The translations under genes and the position numbers were made by a program. A model generated the notes under the pieces. The model saw nothing but the letters and a program-made list of their open reading frames with translations, was not told the DNA's origin and searched no databases. Below are positions 9,864-19,903 of a stretch of DNA of 64,000 bases, one piece after another. How positions within the stretch are numbered: position 1 is the stretch's first letter; each line of letters begins with the position of its first letter. This DNA is from Trichuris trichiura (taxonomy: Eukaryota; Nematoda; Enoplea; Trichinellida; Trichuridae): contig JBAJFE010000042.1 of NCBI GenBank assembly GCA_037903355.1, positions 2,306,001 through 2,370,000 of the forward strand. Reading direction: 5' to 3'.

Positions 9864-12800
9864 TTGACCAAAGGTGAACTAAACTTTCTCCTACAGTGCC
9901 GTGACGCTGGTCTCCTCCCTAATTCCTTTCGAATAAGCTGGAACCACTTTCAGCATCCTAGGATTGAAAGAATTCTACGGTCAACGGGTTTCCTCTTGCT
10001 ACGTTCGACCATCCGAGAACACAGCCAAACTCTGGCACATCTCAGAGTTCTATCACGAGATATCTCCTCTTCTCTCGAAGCGACATTATATCGTCGCACG
10101 TTCTCCCTGCTACTATTCCATACTCAAGAGGCTTGCACGGGTATCAGAATTGAACAGGAAAAAGTGTTATCGAGAAAGTTGGAGAACCTTTACTGCAGCC
10201 AATCCTGGACCTTTACACGTTCCAGCAGACATAGGACGACGGTGGACACCGACCTGAACAAGGTCGTTGTAAACCTCAGTTCTACTAGCCTCACACCATT
10301 AGAAAGTAACGTCCTCTCCAAAGGTCTCAACTTCGTTCCTACCCCTGAGACGGTGCCTTTCTTTGAAATCATAGCGTCAACAGAAATGAGCCTAACTAGG
10401 ACGGAACCAAGTAAGGCGGATGAGATTAAAGGCGTCATTTCGGGTTCATTGTGGCATATGGACAGATTTGTAAGGCATTATCTCAACCGCGTTGAGAGGG
10501 ACGTAGTTAATAAACTAAAAAAGAGGGACGATCTAATTGTCACCAAGGCTGATAAAGGCAATGTAGTGGTGCTTTTGGACAAGACGCATTACGTGGACAA
10601 AATGTTGTCGTTATTAAACAGCACCACTTACACGCCTATTCAGTCAGATCCAACTCCACGGGCTAGGCTAGAGCTGAGGAACATTCTACACTCCGTCGCA
10701 GAACTATCCAAGGAGAATACCATCACCTCCATCCGAAAAAGGTTGTACTTCAAGAGTAACATCGTGTGCCCTCAGCTATACGGCCTTCCAAAGGTCCACA
10801 AACCTGGGGTACCTTTGAGACCAGTTGTATGCAGTGTAAACAGTGTCACATCGCAACTGTGTGTTTACCTCAAAGGTATCATCCAACCGTTGACCGGAGG
10901 AAGGGACTCTCACGTAACCAACCACAAGGACTTCTGCGCTTCCCTGCGCTCATACCACGTTTCAGAATCAGACTTCCTGGTAAGTTACGACGTGAAGGAT
11001 CTCTTCACCTCCATTCCTATTTCACACACCCTCAACAGACTAGAAACCCTATTGAACAATGACAACAGCTTGAGTGAGAGAACTAAGCTGTTTCCTTGTC
11101 AAATAGCAAAGTTAGTCTCGTTCTGTATGTGTGAAGGGAACTACTTCAGGTTTTAAGAAAGCTTCTTCCGACAGAACGAGGGAGCACCAATGGGCAGTCC
11201 ACTTTCTCCGGTCCTCGCAGAGTTGCTCATGGAGCACCTAGAAGAAATTGCCTTCGAAAGTTCGGACAACCATTGCACTCCCCGTCTGTTCAAGCGCTAT
11301 GTAGATGATATTTTTGCCATTGTTAAAAAAGGGGAGGAGAAAGCTCTTTTGAAACACCTGAACTCGATCTTCCCGGGAAAAATTTCCTTTACAATTGGAA
11401 GGGAAATAGGCAGGAAACTTCCCTTCCTGGATGTGTTGGTTCACCGAAATGCCACGTCTTTAAAAACAACAGTATATAGGAAACCAACGCATTCGGACAG
11501 ATACCTGCATTTCTCCTCACACCACCCCATGTCAGTAAAGAGGGGCATAGTGACAGGGATGGTGGAGACCGCGCCATCGCAATCTGTGATCCAGAATTCC
11601 TGCATTCTGAATTACACCACATTGCAACGACGTTGGAGAAAAATGGCTACCCCAAAACCTTCGTCTCCTCCACCATAGCGCGAAGGTTAAACCCAACCGA
11701 CTCCTTCTCAACTACTGAGAGGAATCGTCTTCCAGTCCTCACCATTCCCTACTACGTCAGCCTGGGGGAACACTTGCAACGTCTGGGTCGCCAGTACGGC
11801 TTCCGCATTTTCTTCAAGTCTTCCCCCAACCTTCGTTCCTTAGTGCGCAACGATAAGATCAAGATCCCATTCGAACAGAGACCTGGCGTCGTTTATGTGA
11901 TTAATTGTGATTGCAACGCCTCCTACATAGGAGAAACGGGCAATACGTTATTTGACAGATTTAAAGAACACATGAATGCGCTCAAGAGTTACCGATCCGC
12001 GGAAAATGAACTGAATGGAATACACAGGATACGTCGGGGACGCCCTAGAATCGTGCCCCCTTTACAAGCCATGGAAAAAGCGAAGAACACCTCCGCGGTT
12101 GCTGATCATTCCTCTCAATGTTCACGTGACCTGCACCCGTCCATCATTTGCCGCGAGAGCCATTTTCACCTTAGGCAAACAAAGGAGTCCCTGTTCATTC
12201 GCAATAACATGTCCATTAACCGTGACAAAGGGGTGGAGCTCAGCTCGATATGGACATCTGTTATCAGTAAAACGGGATGTTGTTCCATACCGACTGGCGC
12301 TCCCTCAGTACCTATAAATACAGTGAAACCTCCCTAATCCGAACCTCTCTAATCCGAATCCCTCTCTAATCCGAATTCGTGGAAGAGAACAATAGTACTA
12401 CCGTACGGAGCAAAGATAATTAGGCTACTTGTGCGAAACGCGCAGTCATTTGGCGGAAACAGCTATAAGGGCAGCAAACAACCAGCCAATGGTCCTTCCG
12501 GTATACGCTAACATAGGCACAGTCCAGCCACGGCTCTGGCGAGCTAATCTGGACCAATAGGTTGGCTGCAACAATTCACCTCGGGACATAGGCTTCCACA
12601 AATAAACGGAAATATGCAACATAGCGGTCAATATTGACATTGGACAGAGCTTGTCATATGTGTATCAATACGCCGCGAGAGAACCGTCAATCTAAATGCA
12701 AGATGTGCACAAAAATAGAATTGTGTTATGTGAACGTATGGCTACCACTTATCTGAAAGTAGGACTACAACCGCATTATACGAGAAGAGACCGTATTTAA

Positions 12801-13543
12801 GGAGAGCAATATGGGAGTCATTATCACTGTGTTCTGGTGTGTTCTACGGTTGTGCAGTTGTCCAAACATATAAAAGGGAGCACATTACGCTCACGATAGA
12901 GAAGAAGGTGGAGACAATCAAAACATTGAAGACGGGAGTGACCGGCTGAAGAACAGGAAGAATGCGATGGAAGGCGCTTTTTATGCTTAAAAAGCGTTCG
13001 TGACTTAGCCGCTAGCAAATGTCAAAATCTGTTGAAGCAGACGCTAATAATTGACTACATAAAATAAACTTAGACTTCGTGGACCTATATTGCACAGGTG
13101 GAAGGAAGGACGGGCATCAGAACGCGTGCCAGGAAACAAAGGTTACAATGGTCCAGAAATCGCGCAATAATCGGCAGATAACTCGATTTCCTTTCTAGCC
13201 AATAGAACTGACCAGCAACTGCGAATATGAAAAAATAAGTTCACGGGAACTATTTTCCATGCCGCTTCGCGGTACAGCGTCCGCACCATATAAGAAACTC
13301 GTTTCCGCTGGTCAATCGGTTTCTCTAATCAGACGGACTTCGCTGTTCTCGTTAAGCTATTCACCGCTTGCAGAGGCTGACATCGCGCTGTAGACGCCAG
13401 GAAAATGCATCTAAAATTGCATAACCTGCTTTTCTGTGGCCTACCGTAAGCCTCCTCCATAATCCGAATTCTTCTATAATCCGAACTACCCCCGCCCCGA
13501 CGTGTTCGGATTAGGGAGGTTTCACTGTACCTTAACATCGTAG
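9864..13543 (+). pseudogene. Penelope-like RT + GIY-YIG polyprotein, disabled
   Basis: About 830 residues of Penelope protein remain, including the N-terminal region missing from PLE1 (KGELNFLLQCRDAGLLPN, then KADKGNVVVLLDK and YGLPKVHKPGVPLRP). RT motifs: SYDVKDLFTSIP, GAPMGSPLSPVLAELL, YVDDIFAI. The endonuclease has VVYVINCDCNASYIGETG and FDRFKEH. Lesions: an in-frame TAA at 11154-11156 just before the PMGSP motif, a one-base frameshift near 11563-11567, and insertion of the TIR element after SVPIN, so that the native end (LTS, stop 13541-13543) is displaced. The unsplit frame has about two lesions, so decay is modest but clearly older than PLE1. Confidence 0.85.
12321..13527. mobile_element. 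1.2-kb non-autonomous TIR element (pogo/Tigger-like ends) inside PLE2
   Basis: The ends are inverted copies CAGTGAAACCTCCCTAATCC (12321 inward, and its reverse complement ending at 13527), flanked by TA on both sides (12319-12320, 13528-13529). Both ends repeat the subterminal motif TAATCCGAA several times. CAGT...CCTC termini with TA duplication are typical of pogo/Tigger-type Tc1-mariner transposons. No transposase frame is seen, so it is a MITE-like or internally deleted copy. Confidence 0.8.
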
Positions 13544-13596
13544 TGAAAGTGACATTACCACCATCGCTGACGACGGGACATGGTTAGTCAACTGTT

Positions 13597-13735
13597 TAAG
13601 TAATTGTTCTGTATTTTTCCTTAATAATTGCTCATCCATCCGTTGGTAGGGCAATTGCTTCGGTTTAATTTCAGAACCCATCAACGGGCAAGAACACATA
13701 CCGTATGAAGTAGTGATGAAAATCCATTGCCCCGT
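13597..13735 (-). repeat. Inverted copy of the PLE2 5' end
   Basis: The minus strand repeats the sequence of 9752-9850 almost exactly (blocks such as ACTTCATACGGTATG and CCAACGGATGGATGAGC) and extends it with an open frame (MDEQLLRKNTEQLLKQ). It preserves N-terminal PLE sequence that is shortened in the direct copy. Confidence 0.85.
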
Positions 13736-13768
13736 TAAGAAACGCCCCGTGTTCAAGAATGGAGAATT

Positions 13769-15030
13769 ATGTTTATTGGAAAAATTTAAAACTTGAAGAT
13801 GGCTTCCAAATACTGACCTAAACGCAGTTCAAATCCCAAGTCTAAGCATAGACTTGAACAGAAAACTAACCGACGGCAACCTATCCACGCTGCAGGGTCA
13901 AACCAACTGACACTAATGAAAGCGTCATGAACAGAATCCTTCCTAGCGGCATAGAGCTGCTTCTCGCTTGAAAATTCTCTCTTAAAGGATTCAAGAAATT
14001 TTCAGGTGATAAAAACCACCTTGTCGTCGAAATTTCATTATATTAATGCGTTAATAAATATTCCATGAGCTGGAGACTAAGAGGAAGCTAAAAAGATTGA
14101 AAACCATAAATCACACGAAAAATACATGTTGTTACAGCTTGAGCTATTGTGACTCCATACCTGCTTATCCTTAAAACCGTACTGTAGAGAATGAGACAAA
14201 GATGTGTGCGCGTGTCTTGAGACTGCTTTTGTGATCGTTGGATACTGTTGTGATTGTTGCGCCTTAGTGGAAGCAACACATGTTATTAAAAAACTGGTGA
14301 CTCTGGTGAAAAGTGAACGTTTTGCAGCGGGACACGAAGGTTCCACAATCGTCTTTTTCGCGGCTTTTCAACCTCAGGACATAATCGTCACTAATTAAGC
14401 TGAGCAAACAGCCTGCCAACTAGAAGATAAAAAAAATTGTTCTTCGCGTCAAAACATTGCACGTTTTCCTAACCGGCGCTGTTATAAATGTTTGAATGCC
14501 TCTCTAACATTACGCAACGTAAAAGCATTTTGTTTGACAAAAAATCTCAGTCATGTATGAAAGCAACGATAAATAAGCTACTGAATTGAACGAAATTTAA
14601 AAGTTAAGGCAGAGTACATGAAATTTTAGGCAGCATCACATAACCTGCAAATTGTGTAGTTGAATTTTAAAACGAGTCAGTTTGTTACGGTTTTTTTAGT
14701 CGTTTACCGTTGTTGTAAAAGTTGAATTTTTACGACTGTGTAATATACCGAATAATCGTTGGCTAGTTGCAATTATCTTACTCTGTACGGTTCGCATTTG
14801 AGGTTTGTCAGGCTCTTGTTGAGCTTGTCTTACGAGAAAGTTTATTCTTTCAAAACTGATTGTTGCGCGGTTCGTTAGCGAGTAAAAGTCAATTAGGAAA
14901 TTCTGTCCTTCTAAATGCGGCATTTTTGCTTCGAGATCAGAAGAGGGAGCTTAGTTTTGTCACACTTTTGCCCATTTTTCGGCGGTTGCTGCATATTGCT
15001 GTAGTTTCAGTTGCGACCAAGATTTTTCTA
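13769..15030. other. Intergenic, no gene recognised
   Basis: AT-rich, with only short unsupported open frames (for example 14077-14346 minus and 14204-14398 plus). TTTCAG at 15005-15010 just upstream of the kinase ATG could be a trans-splice or 5'UTR intron acceptor. Confidence 0.3.
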
Positions 15031-15756
15031 ATGTCCGTTTCGGTAGAATCTCAATTTCAAGTGTCCGCAGAAACGATCGACGATGAGATTGCGAGCTGGA
15101 AACCGGACGCTTTGCTTCTGCTAGCCGGTAAAAGGAAAAGTGGCAAAGACTTTGTAGCGACGTTGTTGGAACAGTCTTTGGCTCGCAATAGTCAAGAAAT
15201 TATTTCTATCATTCCTATTCATATAAGCAATCCACTAAAACGGGAGTTTGCCCAACTTCATGGGTTGACCTACGAAAAGCTTTTGACTACATCTCAGTAT
15301 AAAGAGCTCTATCGTGAAGCTATGGTGGCTTGGGGCGAGGAGGTGAGAAAACGAGATTCGGCCTATTTCTGTCGTTTGGCCATTCAGCAAGCTGTATCAT
15401 TAAGAAATGAAGATGCTGATATCACCGTATGGATAATTTGCGATTGCAGACGCCATTCTGACATTACCTTTTTCGAAAATTCGTTCGATTCCGAGTCTCT
15501 CGTAATGCGATTACGCGTTGAAGCTGTTGAGACCGTTCGTCGTCAACGTGGCTGGATATTTGTTCCCGGTATTGATGATCGAGAGACTGAGTGTGACTTG
15601 GATGACGAGCTAAAATGGAATTGTATTTTGCATAATAATGATTCAAGCATTTATAATCAGGTCGACATCCTCTGCCGCCATATACTTGCTTCAACCATTT
15701 CAAGGAGGCGTAACCCGGCTGTTCCATTCACTTTTCAGCTGCTATTCCACGGGTGA
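15031..15756 (+). CDS. PMVK: Phosphomevalonate kinase (animal PMVK type)
   Basis: Intronless, 241 residues from ATG 15031 (MSVSVESQFQVSAE). The frame is open upstream to 14860 but without ATG, and TTTCAG precedes the start. The enzyme phosphorylates mevalonate 5-phosphate to the diphosphate in isoprenoid synthesis. Seen: P-loop-like LLLLAGKRKSGKDF at about residues 32-45, HGLTYEKLLTTSQYKE, WGEEVRKRDSAYFCR, CDCRRHSDITFF, and RQRGWIFVPGIDDRETEC near 180-197. These are the conserved blocks of animal phosphomevalonate kinase, which belongs to the NMP-kinase fold and not the GHMP fold of fungal ERG8. It is about 50 residues longer than human PMVK (192), mostly at the N-terminus and C-terminus. No mevalonate pathway neighbour is present. 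Confidence 0.92.
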   Translation: MSVSVESQFQVSAETIDDEIASWKPDALLLLAGKRKSGKDFVATLLEQSLARNSQEIISIIPIHISNPLKREFAQLHGLTYEKLLTTSQYKELYREAMVAWGEEVRKRDSAYFCRLAIQQAVSLRNEDADITVWIICDCRRHSDITFFENSFDSESLVMRLRVEAVETVRRQRGWIFVPGIDDRETECDLDDELKWNCILHNNDSSIYNQVDILCRHILASTISRRRNPAVPFTFQLLFHG

Positions 15757-16844
15757 TGTGTCATAGCCTTTGGAACGCGGTTTGTTTTGTGACAGCAAAT
15801 TATGCAATCGAAAAATATGCGTTCGATCAATGGACGAATGCGCACTTGTCAGCAAGCTTGGAAACATTGTTAACAAAGTGAGTATGCCTGCAAAAATCCA
15901 TTAAAATCAGACATATTTTCAACCATTTTTCTTCTCCTTTAGCAGCCTTATAACCACTGAGTCAGCAACTATCAACGCATAGTTGGCAGTCGTAAAACCA
16001 ATTATTTTTCATGTATATTCGTTCAGAAAGACTAACGGGTTTGGTCAATCTGTTTCCTTATTTGTAACAGTTAGGTAAAGCGAATTTTCGTGAATAGTTT
16101 TGAAAGCATTCCGCACCATCAGCGCTAGGCTTCAGGACCATGCTTAGAAGAGATGAAGTCAAAGTCGTTACGTTCAAGAAACAACAAACTTGTTTATGAT
16201 TATTTCTCCCCTGTCGGGCATTCGTGATACAGGAAAATTCTGCTTTCTTTACTCAAGACCACCCTACTGTTCATTAATGAAGGCAGAGGAGAAGGAGTGA
16301 GCAACGCTTGGGCAACTTTCTATCCTATGACGTGTTGCTCATCCTAAAAAGTGGGACAAACTTGCATATTTTGAATTTCCGAATAATTAGCATAGTTCAG
16401 CCTTGCTTCTCTCCATGTACCACGCATTACGTAATTTTCATTCACCCGCTGAGGACAGGTGACGTTAATACGAAGGCTTTTATTTATAGATGGGCCTATT
16501 ATGACTTCAAATGTGAGTGCGGTCCGTAGTACCGTTTCACCGGGTTAACGTTAGCGTAAGTTTAAACAACCTACCACTGGTTTTTGCTTACATTCGTCAC
16601 TGACAGCAAATGTAAAGTTTAAACCCACATCTCCACTTTAAAGTGTCACATTCTGACATACTACGAATTTGGTCACATCATCATTTACGCTTGGTGTTGA
16701 CGAAGCGAGCAGTCGGGTCCTGAAAGCGTCGTCGTTTCTTGACTATAACGTGCGGCCTTTCCGTGCATACAGTACATCATTACAAGAAGCTGCATCTTCG
16801 GTGGCAGAAATGAATGAGGCTAACGAGCGAGCGCAAAAAGCACT
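15757..16844. other. Intergenic, no confirmed gene
   Basis: A 65-codon frame at 16669-16866 (SRVLKASSFLDYNVRPFRAY...) has less AT-biased, coding-like composition, but I cannot join it to other exons or to a family, and its end overlaps the inverted repeat starting at 16845. The remainder shows nothing. Confidence 0.3.
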
Positions 16845-17462
16845 ACAACAATATCATCATCTGTAGCCTTGCCACTGTCAACATGACTTTTTGTCAAGAT
16901 ACCGCACTCCATGCTCATTGCGTGTAGCTTTAAATGTGGAGTTGTACAGGCAGCCGCACTCAAATTCTGAAAGCAAAAATGTTCCGCTTTGGTATCCTAC
17001 ATTCGACGTGGATTAATAAAGGAGCAAGAATGAATATATTTAATGTAACATACGGAACTAACGCAACTCAAAGCGCGGGAAATGACGACGACCACCCTCA
17101 CCAAAGCCATTCAGGCAAAAGTAATTAAACTAGTCGATTGACTGAATGGTTTTGACGGAAGTGGTCGCCTTCTTTCTCACCGCAGCGTTAGTTTCGAATG
17201 CTCAATATAATCACCGAACAAACATCCGAATTCAATAAGCCGCTTAATCCCTGGCCTAAATATCTCTGATTTTTCTAAGTGCTAAGTTAAATATCAATCC
17301 ACGCCAAATAGGGCTTACCAATGCGGAGCGTTTTTTCTATCAGAACTTGAGTGTAGTTGCCTGTATAGCTCCGCATTTAATACTACACGCAATGAACATG
17401 GAGTGCGGTATCTAGTCAGAAAGTCATGTTGACAGTGGCAAGGCTACAGATGATGATATTGG
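16845..17462. repeat. Imperfect inverted repeat, about 165-bp arms
   Basis: The left arm (about 16845-17014) contains CAATATCATCATCTGTAGCC and GATACCGCACTCCATG. The right arm (about 17295-17462) contains their reverse complements (GGCTACAGATGATGATATTG, CATGGAGTGCGGTATC). Arms match at roughly nine bases in ten by eye, with about 280 bp between them. No TIR/TSD signature was found, so its class is unknown; it could be a fold-back element or a non-autonomous transposon. Confidence 0.75.
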
Positions 17463-18145
17463 ACCAATAGTGTTAACCCTTGCCTGTATTATTATTATTG
17501 TTATTATTGTCGCTGCTATTGTTGTTTTTTCTGATGAAGATAACAGCTTTATATCCGTGGTGTCTTGCAAAAATGGCAGTCGCTGCTTGGAAAGCGGCTT
17601 TTAATTCTTTTATGTTGTGCGTGGAACGCCTGCGGTTCGCAACTATGTCTAATCAAGCGAAATTACATAAAATAATATTAGTGTTGTGCAATTTTTCATT
17701 TGGGTCTTGTCAGTTATGCGCGCCACCATCTGAGGAACTCAGGTTCCTTTCTGGCAAGCATGGCACGATCCTTTTCTGCCTCTACCTAAGGCTACGCGAA
17801 AATATAAGCCTTATAGTTTACGCTAGCCTTAGGTAAGAGCAAAACAAAATGGTGGCAAACTTACAGCATAACAGCGGAGCGCATAACCGACAAAACCTTT
17901 TGTTTTGTACCGATACAACATTGGGTTGTTTCGAAGAAGAGTATTTCAACTTGAGGCGTTTCAAACAGGCGCACGGCTTTAAGTTTACTAACTGAATCCG
18001 GTAAGAAGGAAAGGTTTGCTATTCGTTGTTTGATCGCTGTCCGCAAGTTTACTGTACCTGTACAATGGCAGTCAACTACCAAAGCTGAGCGAACAGCAGA
18101 AAATCAAAAGCAGTGAAGCAAGGACGAATATTCCGGAACAATGCA
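17463..18145. other. Intergenic
   Basis: Holds a small ATT/GTT microsatellite (about 17490-17526) and a short 11-bp inverted pair ACCTAAGGCTA/TAGCCTTAGGT (about 17787-17835). No gene is seen. Confidence 0.3.
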
Positions 18146-19590
18146 ACCTGACCTGACTGACTTAATCTAACCGACTTGACTTCAATTCAACTTAGCTTAG
18201 AAGAAGTTGGTCATACTACCATACCTGAGTTCACGTATTCAATTTGCTTTATGTAAATTTAGTATACTTAGTACACAGAGTATATCTGTATTGGCTACAC
18301 AGTCAGAACATGTGTACGCAGGCTGCTTATACGTAAACTATTTTCTGTTCTCCAAAGTTCTATAACATATGCGTAAATATAGAGGTTTTAGATAGTATAC
18401 ATTAAAGATATTCACGGAATTTGCGGCATTTACGCACTATACTTTGTCTATAAACACAATACTTGCTGTAGTCACGGTTTCTGTGGTATACATGTAGTTA
18501 TGTATCCTGAATGTACTTGCATACGAGGAATATTTATATTTTATATAACTTCCATGTGGTACACATTGTTTATAAATAGTATGTCTACGGCATAGATGCA
18601 GTATCTGTTGTATATATTTGCATAGAGAGAATATTTAGCGTATTTATAGCATAAATACAGCATAAATTGCGTACAGATAGGATATTTGCAACATATAGGG
18701 TTTACAGCCATACGTGCACTATCTATGGTATACATTTGCCTACAAGACATATTTACGCTGTATAAGCTAGGATATGGTATACTACATGTTTACCGTAGAG
18801 ACACTAGATATTAGAAATATCTTCTTTATAGGCAATGTATACCGTGTGTATGCTTTCAGCGCCATAAACAGTCGCTCCATACAACGCTGTGCACCATAAA
18901 CACTACATGTGTGCCTGGAAATCTGGGATATCACAGATACATTATTTAAAGCTAATTTATACCACGTCCGTGCCATATGTAGCCTAAATGTGTCTTATAG
19001 GCAAATATATATGCTGCAGACAGTATACCTGTAGCCGTAGACCTTATATTATCACAAATATCCCGTTTATAAGCAACGTATACTGTGTTAATGGCATAAA
19101 TAAACCAAATGTTCCTACTATCCAAATATATACAACGTAGGTACTGCATCTATGCCGCAGACATACTACTTATAAGCAACGTATACCACGCAGACGTCAT
19201 ATACAACGTAAATATTCATCCTACGCAAGTACATGCAGCATACATACCACACATATACCACCAAAATCGTGGCTATAGCAGGTATTCTGCCTATAGGTAA
19301 AGTATACTGCGTGAATGCTGCAAATTCCATGAATATTTTGAATGCATGCCATATACAGGTTCCATATTGCGCATATGTTATAGAAACTTCGGGGAATAGA
19401 AAATAGTTTACGTATAAGTAGCGTGCAGTGCGTGCCATATGGTCAGGCTGTGTAGTTAGTACACATACTTTCTATGTACTATGTACTTTGGCTATCCAGG
19501 CTGACTTCAAGTCAACTTGACCTAGACATAATTGGTCCTTTTGCCATTCCTGCACTTAGGTATACACCAAGCAAATTGCTTGGTCGTACC
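18146..19590. repeat. Long AT-rich inverted-repeat element, copy A
   Basis: The left part 18180-18620 is the imperfect reverse complement of 19130-19480: shared blocks include GTACTTGCATACGAGGAATA, TGCTTATAAATAG, ACTATTTTCTGTTCTCC and many GTATAC palindromes. The outermost block (GACTTCAAGTCAACTTGACC, then AATTTGCTT) occurs at both ends but in direct orientation at the right end, giving a mosaic terminus. The same element is present as copy B in the SEC6 intron. Short Tyr/Ile-rich open frames inside (MYYLLYIYAK type) are by-products of the AT-rich repeat. Confidence 0.8.
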
Positions 19591-19903
19591 TTCTGCTCGT
19601 CGTCTTTCGAATTCCGCAATATGCAGTGGAAGAAAAATTTTATTATCTTGCATCGTCTGTTAGTGCTTTTGCCAGCTGCAGTCCTATAGGTTGGAGAATG
19701 CCTGATTTTCGCGAGGGATTGTACCATAGATAGAAGAGCAACAACCTGAACCACCACAGGGACAATGCGCTTACCCGCATGATTGGCAAAACGTCTTGCC
19801 GGCTGTCAACTTAACCATCCATGTTTGAAGTACCATTATTAGAGGGGATGAAGAGAGATAAGCAGACAACTGATTGCAAATCCTTCGAGAATAAACAGTT
19901 CAT

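Larger units (their letters stand above)
9752..13754 (+). mobile_element. PLE2: older Penelope-like element with nested TIR element
   Basis: Direct repeats AAGAATGGAGAATT at 9738-9751 and 13755-13768 bound the insertion. The left end (about 9752-9850) has an inverted, nearly identical copy at the right end (about 13600-13735), so the element carries its own 5' region in reverse orientation after its 3' end. That junction falls next to CGCTGACGACGGGAC (13563-13577), which looks like the first half of a hammerhead core up to stem II. A 1.2-kb TIR element (12321-13527) sits at the 3' end of the coding region. Without it the element is about 2.8 kb. Confidence 0.8.

Noticed and set aside
18541..19438. 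Several Tyr/Ile-rich short frames
   Set aside because: They fall in the AT-rich inverted-repeat element and occur on both strands in mirrored form.
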